From NCBI GenBank assembly GCA_964516325.1, contig CAZFAP010000220.1, forward strand, positions 1 through 6,751: 6,751 bases of DNA, read 5' to 3'. The translations under genes and the position numbers were made by a program. A model generated the notes under the pieces. That model worked only from the letters and a program-made list of their open reading frames with translations. It had not been told where the DNA came from and searched no databases. How positions within the stretch are numbered: the stretch's first letter is position 1; every line of letters begins with the position of its first letter. Source of the stretch: CAZFAP01 sp964516325 (GTDB taxonomy: Bacteria; Auribacterota; JABMQX01). This document shows positions 1 through 5,344 of the stretch, piece after piece.

Positions 1-33
1 GCGCCTTTTTATTATATGTGCTCTCCCCCTCTT

Positions 34-63
34 TCTGCGTTCATCCGCGTTCATCTGCCCTGA
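34..63. repeat. Short degenerate tandem repeat, 10-bp period
   Basis: Two near-identical decamers, TCTGCGTTCA and TCCGCGTTCA, differ at one base and are followed by a third diverging copy beginning TCTGC. The unit is not seen elsewhere in the window, although a related GCGTC-type tandem lies about 75 bp downstream at 139-166. Both look like non-coding intergenic repeats rather than protein repeats. Confidence 0.6.
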
Positions 64-138
64 GAATGACCGCCACGCGGCGAGCAGGGACACCTCTCGC
101 AAAGCCGCGAACAAGCAAAGAAGCACTTCCTGTATACT

Positions 139-166
139 CTTGGCGTCCTTTGCGTCTTGGCGAGAG
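139..166. repeat. Short degenerate tandem repeat, 9-bp period
   Basis: CTTGGCGTC and CTTTGCGTC differ at one base and are followed by TTGGCGAGA, a third copy that diverges at its end. The core is a GCGTC word every nine bases. It lies inside an open frame that is continuous with the DUF362 gene. That continuity argues against using an upstream start for the gene, because the peptide read through it is not protein-like. Confidence 0.55.
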
Positions 167-421
167 GAAACAGAATCAGACGGGCTCAGAAATCAGGGTT
201 GCCGAGACCGCATTTTCATGGTCTCCGGGTGTGCGAACCTCACGAGAGACTGCGGTTCCTTTTCCCACGACCCAAATCAGAAATGCCTTCCCCTCCCGTC
301 CCCCCTCCGGGAACCAAGCTTCGTTCAAGGATGTTTTTGCAGACGAACCCGTTTGCCATTCCCCCTTGGCTCTGCGAAGTGTGATACACTTGATTGCAGG
401 TCTGCTAATCAGCGCGTATTC

Positions 422-428
422 AAGGAGG
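422..428 (+). promoter_or_regulatory. Ribosome binding site of the DUF362 gene
   Basis: AAGGAGG lies 11 bases before the ATG at 440. It is a strong match to the anti-Shine-Dalgarno sequence and fixes the start, because the reading frame stays open for about 100 codons further upstream. None of the upstream candidate starts has a comparable site. Confidence 0.8.
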
Positions 429-439
429 TTGTCAGGACA

Positions 440-2191
440 ATGAAGCATCCCCGACTCGTGTTTGGCCGCATCGCGCACTATCCCGCAAAACTCTGGCGGT
501 GGATTTCCGGCAAGTTCTTCTGGAGTCTTTCTTTCCTCGGAATATCGAGCTTCCTCTGGCTGTTGCTTCGCAGCGGGGCGAGACCGACGCGGATGCTCTA
601 TCCGTGCCAGCGAGTCGCGGCGGCGAACGTTCACGCGTGGCTCGGCGTGTCTTTCATTGGGCTGCTTCATCGGATGCGCTGGAAACTGCGCCCCCTTCTG
701 ACTGCTTCTCGGGCCGTCCCGGTGGTGCTCGGAGTCGGGGCCCTCGCCCTGCTCGGATTCGTCGCCGCAAGGAGCTTTAGCCCGTCGGAGAGTGCGCGGC
801 TGCAGCAGCTTCAGGAAGCAGCGGATCGAATGGCCGAAATCCTTTCCCCCTCAGCCTCCATTTTTGTCGTCGAGGGAGGCGGCGGCCCGGAGGATTTCCG
901 GCACCTCGGTCTGGACAGGCTCATAGACTTCATGGGCGTGCGCGGCCTCTGTTTTTATCGCACCGAAAAGCGCGGAATCGCTTTCTCGCCCAGTGGCTTA
1001 ATCGGGGCGGATGATGTCGTTCTGATAAAGGTCAACTGCCAGTGGGAAGAACGGGGCGGCTCGAACACCGACCTCCTCAAGGGCCTGATCTACAGAATCA
1101 CCCAGCATCCGGACGGGTTCACCGGCGAGATAGTCGTCGCCGATAACGGCCAGAGCAGGGGCAGCTTGAACTGGGCCAATAGCAACGCAGACGACCATGG
1201 GCAGTCCGCCCAGGACGTGGTCAACCTTTTCTCGGCGTCTCACAAGGTCTCGACGTTCTTATGGGATACGGTTCGCGAGCGACAGGTCGCCGAGTTTCGC
1301 AATGCCGACACGAGAGATGGGTACGTCCTTGAGGCGACGCCGGACCCCCGCAGTGGGTTACGCGTCTCCTACCCAAAATTCACAACGCCCTATGGCACGC
1401 GAATCAGCCTGAAATATGGCATCTACATTCCTGCCAAGCCGACGGGGACTTACAACAAGGAGAGACTGAAGGTCATCAACCTTCCGGTTCTCAAATCGCA
1501 CAGCGGATTCGCCGTAACGGGCTGCGTGAAGCACTACATGGGCGTTCAGTCACAGACTCTCTCGGACGCGCACAATCGTCTTTCGACCGGCTCCATGGGG
1601 TCGCTTTTCGTCAGTCTGGGGCTTCCGACGCTGAACATTCTCGATGCGCTCTGGGTCAATGCGAATCCCATGGGACAGGCAGGCAACGGTCCGGCGACGA
1701 GTTACGGCGACGCCAGCCGATTGGACACGCTCATGGCGTCTCTCGACCCCTTCGCCCTCGATTACTGGGCGTCGAAGAACGTGCTGATCCCCGCCGCCAT
1801 CCGAAGAGGCTACACGAACGTTGACTCCATGAATCCGGACAGGACGGGCGTTTTCCGGACATATCTCCAGAGCGCGAAGAATATCGTCTTGGCGGAGGGG
1901 TATGCGGTCACGACCGACCCGGAGAACATAACGATTTTCAAAGCCAGCGATGAGCGGCCGCTCTTGACAGAGATTGCCGTTGACCAATCGGGCACAATCA
2001 CCCTGAACTGGCTGGAGATAGCCCCGGGCTCCTTCGTCTATACCGTCGAACACACAAGCGACTTGCAGGGAGACTGGGAGCCGGTCGCAGGCATGGACTG
2101 GCCCATCGCGGGTACGAAGTGCACGATTGATGGCGCGGGTTCGGTGAGTCCGTGTTTCTACCGCGTGAAGCGGGACCCCGGCCCAAAATAA
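440..2191 (+). CDS. Membrane-anchored DUF362 domain protein with C-terminal beta-sandwich-like tail
   Basis: The protein has 583 residues. Two hydrophobic segments, about 25-43 and 92-110, suggest an N-terminal membrane anchor. The basic stretch between them contains RPTRMLYPCQ at 48-57. The DUF362 core spans about 188-500. Its marks are VVLIKVN (193-199), where the family has a KxN strand; VVADNG (232-237); INLPVLKSHSGFAVTG followed by VKHYMG (346-368), the family's most characteristic block; LNILDALWV (398-406); and LMASLDPFALDYWAS (431-445), matching the family's 'DPVALD' region. Residues 507-577 form a separate tail with VEHTSDLQGDWEPV and a closing FYRV, resembling small beta-sandwich tails on secreted or surface proteins of Planctomycetes and Verrucomicrobia. 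DUF362 has no settled enzymatic role. Some relatives carry CxxC ferredoxin clusters, but I see none here. The start is set by the ribosome binding site at 422-428. The gene stands alone and converges on the DUF1080 gene. Family placement is firm; function and topology are inferred. Confidence 0.85.
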   Translation: MKHPRLVFGRIAHYPAKLWRWISGKFFWSLSFLGISSFLWLLLRSGARPTRMLYPCQRVAAANVHAWLGVSFIGLLHRMRWKLRPLLTASRAVPVVLGVGALALLGFVAARSFSPSESARLQQLQEAADRMAEILSPSASIFVVEGGGGPEDFRHLGLDRLIDFMGVRGLCFYRTEKRGIAFSPSGLIGADDVVLIKVNCQWEERGGSNTDLLKGLIYRITQHPDGFTGEIVVADNGQSRGSLNWANSNADDHGQSAQDVVNLFSASHKVSTFLWDTVRERQVAEFRNADTRDGYVLEATPDPRSGLRVSYPKFTTPYGTRISLKYGIYIPAKPTGTYNKERLKVINLPVLKSHSGFAVTGCVKHYMGVQSQTLSDAHNRLSTGSMGSLFVSLGLPTLNILDALWVNANPMGQAGNGPATSYGDASRLDTLMASLDPFALDYWASKNVLIPAAIRRGYTNVDSMNPDRTGVFRTYLQSAKNIVLAEGYAVTTDPENITIFKASDERPLLTEIAVDQSGTITLNWLEIAPGSFVYTVEHTSDLQGDWEPVAGMDWPIAGTKCTIDGAGSVSPCFYRVKRDPGPK

Positions 2192-2311
2192 CCCCGAGGG
2201 CTTCGCGCACGAACCGCGGACCGGCGCGCGGAGGCGACCGCTTCAGGAGCTGTCATGCTCTGCGCATCAATCGAGGCGCCAGGAACTTACGGGCAATAAC
2301 AATGCTGCCGG
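2192..2311. other. Convergent intergenic spacer, weak hairpins only
   Basis: These 120 bp separate the stop codons of two converging genes. A bidirectional terminator would be expected, but no hairpin followed by a T-run is visible on either strand. The best candidates are a GC-only inverted repeat, CCGCG at 2214-2218 with CGCGG at 2227-2231, and a 4-bp GAGC/GCTC hairpin at 2247-2260. Both are weak, so termination may be Rho-dependent, or the hairpins may act without a U-tract. Confidence 0.4.
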
Positions 2312-3565
2312 TCAATCCAGCGCAGGCGTAACCTCGATTTTTCGGAAGCGCACGAGTCCATGGTCTCCCTGGAACGTGAACGGCCCGGGCTCCTCCTCGT
2401 TGGGATCGAGGGCGCCTCCCGTGATCCCGTCGAGATGAACGTTGTCCATGATGGTCTGGCCGTTCAGGACGACCGTGAGCCACCGCCCGACGAGAGTTGC
2501 GTCCAGAGTCTGCCATTCCCCCGCCGGTTTGCTGGCGTTCGCGGACGGCGCCAGACGGCTGTAGATGGAGCAGTTGCTGTGCGCGTTCGGCGGGCGGCCG
2601 TAGTCGTCGAGGAGCTGAAGTTCATACCGGCCGCGGAGATAAACGCCGCTGTTGCTATTCTTTGCGAGGCTGAGCTCCACGTGAAGCTTGAAATCCTTGA
2701 ATTTCTTCTCGGTGACGATGTCCTGATCCGGGGGGCGATTGACCAGGATGCCGTCCTGCACGGACCAGTGAGATTCGCGCCGGGAGTCTCTGGGCTGCCA
2801 GCCGGCCAAGTCCTTGCCATTGAAAAGCTGGACCGGCTCGCCCCACTTCCTCTCTCGCTGGGCAGTGAACTGGATCGCATTGGCGCGTCCTTCGGTCTGA
2901 GCGGTCCCGGTCATTTTGTCGCCCTGGATCTCAGCGGAATACTTCACGGCAGCTTCCTCTCCCCCGGCACGCTGAAACGCAATGGAGAACGTCACTCTTG
3001 AGCCATCGAGCTTGCCTTCCCGGATGTCAAGCTCCCGGTTCTGACGACCGCCTATGTATTTGCCAGACACGTTAACACCTTCCTGCTTGAGAACGAGCGT
3101 CACAGTGATAGTCCTTCTCGGACCTTGAGCTGTCAGTAGCCACGTGCCCGAAACATCGGCCTTCTCGACGGCGGGGACACCCGTCCACTGGAACAGCGAC
3201 CCATCCGGATTCTTCACCGAGCCGAGGAGCTTGCCGTCAACCAGGTTAGCCGCGTAAACGACATCCACCGGCTTGTCCTCGTACGTCTCGGACCTCGTCA
3301 CGCGAAGTCCATCGCCCACAATCTCCACCGACTTCACCGACGTAACACTTCCCCAGCGCCAGAGGAGCTTTCCGGAGAGTTTTCCGTCGGTCTCGGCGAC
3401 TTCCAGCCAAGACGAGCGGAAGGTGTCGCCCGTATTGGCAATCGTGATATCCCAGCGACCGACAAAAGCCGATTGCTCGGCGGCGCCAAGCCGACCCGGG
3501 CACAGCAAGCAGAAAACGGCTCCGAGAAGAACGACAGCCAGCAACTGACCTGCTCTTTGATCCAT
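2312..3565 (-). CDS. Secreted DUF1080 (3-keto-disaccharide hydrolase family) protein with two lipocalin-like N-terminal repeats
   Basis: The protein has 417 residues from the ATG at 3565. I chose this ATG over in-frame ATGs at 3583 and 3586 because AAAGGAGG lies 5 bases upstream of it and is inside the longer versions. Residues 1-29 form a signal peptide with a hydrophobic core at 8-22 and likely cleavage near LGA-A. I see no convincing lipobox, although two cysteines (19, 22) lie near the core. Residues 34-130 and 137-237 are two related beta-rich repeats, each starting G-x-W, followed by an SGK turn and a (D)GK/G(D)K turn. The second is preceded by PAVEKADVSG. Residues 242-413 form the PF06439/DUF1080 concanavalin-like domain, with LFNGKDLAGW (247-256), NSGVYLRGRYELQLLDDYG (305-323), WQTLDATLVG (351-360) and FTFQGDHGLVRFRKIEV (396-412). 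Family members cleave 3-keto-glycosides or bind carbohydrate; the substrate cannot be read from this sequence. It lies 134 bp downstream of corA on the same strand, more likely with its own promoter than in an operon. Confidence 0.93.
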   Translation of the reverse strand: MDQRAGQLLAVVLLGAVFCLLCPGRLGAAEQSAFVGRWDITIANTGDTFRSSWLEVAETDGKLSGKLLWRWGSVTSVKSVEIVGDGLRVTRSETYEDKPVDVVYAANLVDGKLLGSVKNPDGSLFQWTGVPAVEKADVSGTWLLTAQGPRRTITVTLVLKQEGVNVSGKYIGGRQNRELDIREGKLDGSRVTFSIAFQRAGGEEAAVKYSAEIQGDKMTGTAQTEGRANAIQFTAQRERKWGEPVQLFNGKDLAGWQPRDSRRESHWSVQDGILVNRPPDQDIVTEKKFKDFKLHVELSLAKNSNSGVYLRGRYELQLLDDYGRPPNAHSNCSIYSRLAPSANASKPAGEWQTLDATLVGRWLTVVLNGQTIMDNVHLDGITGGALDPNEEEPGPFTFQGDHGLVRFRKIEVTPALD

Positions 3566-3570
3566 CGTTT

Positions 3571-3578
3571 CCTCCTTT
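3571..3578 (-). promoter_or_regulatory. Ribosome binding site of the DUF1080 gene
   Basis: On the minus strand this reads AAAGGAGG, five bases before the ATG at 3565. It decides between three in-frame ATG codons at 3586, 3583 and 3565. The two upstream ones would place this site inside the coding region and would put charged residues in front of the signal peptide. Confidence 0.8.
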
Positions 3579-3620
3579 CGCATCATTTGCCTATCTGAGC
3601 TAATCTCGAAATCAATCTAC

Positions 3621-3646
3621 CCGAAGCGAGGAGCGGCCGAAGCGAG
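3621..3646. repeat. 10-bp direct repeat in the corA-DUF1080 spacer
   Basis: CCGAAGCGAG occurs twice without mismatch, at 3621-3630 and 3637-3646, separated by GAGCGG, giving a 16-bp period. On the minus strand the pair reads CTCGCTTCGG and sits 56-81 bases upstream of the DUF1080 start codon, where a promoter or regulator site would be expected. It could be a regulator-binding pair, part of the corA 3' end, or chance in a 134-bp GC-rich spacer. Confidence 0.5.
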
Positions 3647-3699
3647 CCGATGGGAACCACAAGGCTCTGAGAGAACCCTTCGGAACTCCGCGGGCGGCT

Positions 3700-4776
3700 T
3701 CACAGCCACTTCTTTCTCTTGAAATAGAACAGCATCAAACCGACGACAGCGAGCATCACGATCCAGACGAACAGATAGCCGTAGCGCCAGTGCAGTTCCG
3801 GCATCTGCGTGGTGAAATTCATTCCGTAGATGCCGACGATGAAAGTCAGGGGGATGAAGATCGTGGCGATGATGGTCAGCACTTTCATGACCTCATTCAA
3901 CCGGTTGCTGACGCTGGAGAGATAAATCTCGAGGGTGCCGGAAAGAATATCACGCAGGGCTTCGGTCGTGTCAATCACCTGAATCGTGTGGTCGTACACG
4001 TCTCGGAGGTACTGTCTTGTTGGCTTCTTGATGAGCGGTGACTCTCCTCGCTCCAGACCAGATATTACTTCCCTCAGCGGCCAGACAGACCTCCTCAAGA
4101 ATATGAGCTCCCTCTTCAGTCCATGAACGCGTCGGAGGGTTTCGGGTCTCGGGTCAACGACCACTTTCTGCTGAAGAGTTTCGGCGTCGTCGCCGAGCTT
4201 CTCCAGTATGAGGAAGTAGTTGTCAACGATTGCGTCAATCAGAGAATAGGCGAGATAGTCGCTCCCCATTTTCCGTATTCTCCCCTTGCCGGAGCGAATC
4301 CTTTCTCGGATCAGGTCAAAGACGTCGCCGGGATTCTCCTGGAGGGAGATGACAAAATTGGGGCCGACAAATAGACTGACTTGCTCTGCAATGACCTCGT
4401 CATTGTTTCCACTTTCAAAATAGAGCATCTTCAGGACGACGAAGATGTAATCCTCGAAGTCCTGCATTTTCGGGCGCTGCCCTGCGGTAACGGTGTCCTC
4501 GAGGACCAGGGGGTGAAAATTGAAGTGGGCTCCAAGCTTCTCGATGACCTCGAGATCGTGAAGCCCGTCTATGTTGATCCAAATCACGGAGGGCTTGTCC
4601 TTGAACGGAAAACATTCCTCGACGTTTTCCACCTCCCTTTCCTCGACGGAGACCTCGTCGTAGTCAATGATGGTGATCTTTACCTTCTCGGCTCTTCTCT
4701 CGCCAACGTGCAAAAGAGTCCCTGGCGGAAGGCCGATCTTTCTCGCCCGCGAATCACTCTTGACGAGTTTCGCCAC
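3700..4776 (-). CDS. corA: CorA-type divalent cation (Mg2+/Co2+) channel
   Basis: The protein has 358 residues, close to the 351 I recall for Thermotoga maritima CorA. CorA is a homopentameric inner-membrane channel importing Mg2+ and also Co2+ or Ni2+. The cytoplasmic domain includes PGTLLHVGE (18-26), IWINIDGLH (65-73), HPLVLEDTV (88-96), QRPKMQDFEDYIFVVLKML (100-118) and IRERI (156-160), then the long helix through VWPLREVISGLERGESPLI (231-249). RDVYDHTIQVIDT (258-270) precedes the pore. TM1 is about 298-317 and ends in the GMN selectivity motif (318-320). The periplasmic loop has MPEL (325-328), TM2 is about 333-351, and the C-terminus is the basic KRKKWL. D94 and D259 appear to match the regulatory Mg2+-binding aspartates of the T. 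maritima protein, so gating by internal Mg2+ is likely conserved. The start is GTG at 4776, supported by a perfect GGAGGTGA. It is divergent from the P-type ATPase. Confidence 0.97.
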   Translation of the reverse strand: MAKLVKSDSRARKIGLPPGTLLHVGERRAEKVKITIIDYDEVSVEEREVENVEECFPFKDKPSVIWINIDGLHDLEVIEKLGAHFNFHPLVLEDTVTAGQRPKMQDFEDYIFVVLKMLYFESGNNDEVIAEQVSLFVGPNFVISLQENPGDVFDLIRERIRSGKGRIRKMGSDYLAYSLIDAIVDNYFLILEKLGDDAETLQQKVVVDPRPETLRRVHGLKRELIFLRRSVWPLREVISGLERGESPLIKKPTRQYLRDVYDHTIQVIDTTEALRDILSGTLEIYLSSVSNRLNEVMKVLTIIATIFIPLTFIVGIYGMNFTTQMPELHWRYGYLFVWIVMLAVVGLMLFYFKRKKWL

Positions 4777-4782
4777 GCTGAC

Positions 4783-4790
4783 TCACCTCC
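4783..4790 (-). promoter_or_regulatory. Ribosome binding site of corA
   Basis: On the minus strand this reads GGAGGTGA, a full-length complement of the 16S rRNA tail, six bases before the start codon. It supports the unusual GTG start at 4776, and such a strong site may compensate for the weaker start codon. Confidence 0.85.
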
Positions 4791-4936
4791 GGTTGACGGA
4801 TACGGCATGCGATGCGACCCGGGCGGAATATTTCGACAGACCCAGTGATCAACACGGCTCACCGTCGCTGAATGCCAATTGTGTGCCGCTTGACGAAAGA
4901 CTACCACAGGCGGAAAGCCGCTCCAAGACCTAATTT

Positions 4937-5053
4937 CCCAGAGGCAAGGGGTGGACTGTTATCTCTGTTCTATCCGTGAAGGGGTAACGGGCGCGAGCGG
5001 TCTGGCGCAAATCCTGTGGACAGGGACGCTGAAGCCCACTACTATTTCCTGGG
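4937..5053. other. Nested complementary segments, possible structured RNA
   Basis: Read on the plus strand, CCCAG (4937-4941) can pair with CTGGG (5049-5053), and GTGGACT (4951-4957) with AGCCCAC (5033-5039) apart from one A-C mismatch. Inside these lie GTTATC/GGTAAC (4958-4963 with 4983-4988) and TCCTGT/ACAGGGA (5012-5026). Together they would make a closed multi-branched fold of about 117 nt. The pairings were found by eye without energy calculation, and stems this short arise by chance in GC-rich DNA. A small RNA or a leader element is possible, and the strand is unknown. Confidence 0.2.
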
Positions 5054-5229
5054 CATGGGGAGCGAGCTGATACGATGCGGGTTCGGCGTGTTCAGCACGC
5101 TGCGGCTGGTGGCTCGATGTCAGCCCTTCCGAATGGGGCGAGCCTCGCAACTCGAGATTGAGCAACGGCGCACGGAACAAAGTCAGGACGCGGCTGGTTA
5201 TCTCTACGGGCGATGTCGTGCTTGCTCAG

Positions 5230-5263
5230 AGGCGCCAGGGCCTGGTCAAAAGCCCCGGCGCCT
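5230..5263. repeat. Strong imperfect hairpin upstream of the P-type ATPase
   Basis: AGGCGCC (5230-5236) pairs with GGCGCCT (5257-5263), followed after one A-C mismatch by GGGC (5238-5241) with GCCC (5252-5255) around a 10-base loop. That makes 11 pairs, nearly all G-C. No T-run follows on either strand, so it is not a textbook terminator. It ends 81 bp before the ATPase start, upstream of the candidate promoter. It could be an operator, a cruciform-forming site, an RNA element or a dispersed palindrome. Confidence 0.6.
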
Positions 5264-5301
5264 TCAGAGAGGCAGAGGTTGTTTCCGCGAGGCGACCCGC
5301 C

Positions 5302-5330
5302 CGGACAATCAGAGTCTGAAACCTTACAAT
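5302..5330 (+). promoter_or_regulatory. Candidate sigma-70-like promoter of the P-type ATPase
   Basis: CGGACA at 5302-5307 (4 of 6 with TTGACA) and TACAAT at 5325-5330 (5 of 6 with TATAAT) are separated by exactly 17 bases. Transcription would start near 5337, about 8 bases before the ATG at 5345, giving a nearly leaderless message. That agrees with the lack of a Shine-Dalgarno sequence. It is a single visual match without statistical support. Confidence 0.35.
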
Positions 5331-5344
5331 TCTTAACGGGAACA

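Larger units (their letters stand above)
1..439. other. Intergenic region with degenerate short tandem motifs
   Basis: I see no convincing gene here. Open frames cross it, including one continuous with the downstream gene, but they give arginine-, serine- and proline-rich peptides with no recognisable family and no ribosome binding site. Two stretches are internally repetitive. Positions 34-63 hold the decamer TCTGCGTTCA, then TCCGCGTTCA, then a partial third copy. Positions 139-166 hold CTTGGCGTC, then CTTTGCGTC, then TTGGCGAGA. Similar phrases recur between genes in several environmental bacterial genomes (my recollection, not searched). A 6-bp inverted repeat, GAGACC at 204-209 and GGTCTC at 220-225, could form a small hairpin without a T-run. 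Positions 282-306 are markedly pyrimidine-rich. Any promoter for the gene at 440 must lie in the last part of this stretch. Confidence 0.6.
4777..5344. other. Long divergent intergenic region between corA and the P-type ATPase
   Basis: No convincing gene is seen across 568 bp, which is long compared with the 120- and 134-bp spacers elsewhere in the window. It must hold the start signals for corA (leftward) and the ATPase (rightward). Visible structure includes a GCGG-AAAG-CCGC mini-hairpin (4910-4921), nested complementarity across 4937-5053, a 6-bp inverted repeat GGCTCG/CGAGCC near 5111-5144, and a strong hairpin at 5230-5263. A GTG-started frame at 5016-5336 has GC-rich third codon positions in its first third but a low-complexity tail and no ribosome binding site, so I do not call it. 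I do not recognise an M-box or other known Mg2+ riboswitch. Confidence 0.55.

Noticed and set aside
204..225. Rho-independent terminator for a gene left of the window
   Set aside because: The 6-bp GAGACC/GGTCTC hairpin is not followed by a T-run on the plus strand, and the run of T at 6-10 has no stem before it in view.
381..409. Promoter for the DUF362 gene (GTGATA, 17 bases, GCTAAT, or an extended TGATACACT)
   Set aside because: Each match is only 4 of 6 and the alternatives overlap, so no one site can be supported.
140..439. In-frame upstream extension of the DUF362 gene (100 extra codons)
   Set aside because: The extension crosses the GCGTC tandem motif and reads as a low-quality peptide with no family match. 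A strong AAGGAGG sits properly before the ATG at 440.
2360..3001. 213-codon open frame on the plus strand opposite the DUF1080 gene
   Set aside because: It lies wholly antisense to a confidently identified gene and resembles no known protein. GC-rich coding sequence commonly leaves open shadow frames.
4937..5160. 6S RNA, RNase P RNA or SRP RNA
   Set aside because: I compared by eye with remembered E. coli sequences and structures. There is no long interrupted helix with a central bubble, and no conserved RNase P or SRP core motif.
5016..5336. GTG-started plus-strand frame of 106 codons ending 8 bases before the ATPase ATG
   Set aside because: Third codon positions look gene-like in its first third, but the tail is arginine-, glycine- and proline-rich, no family is recognised and no ribosome binding site precedes it. 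It may be chance or a gene remnant.
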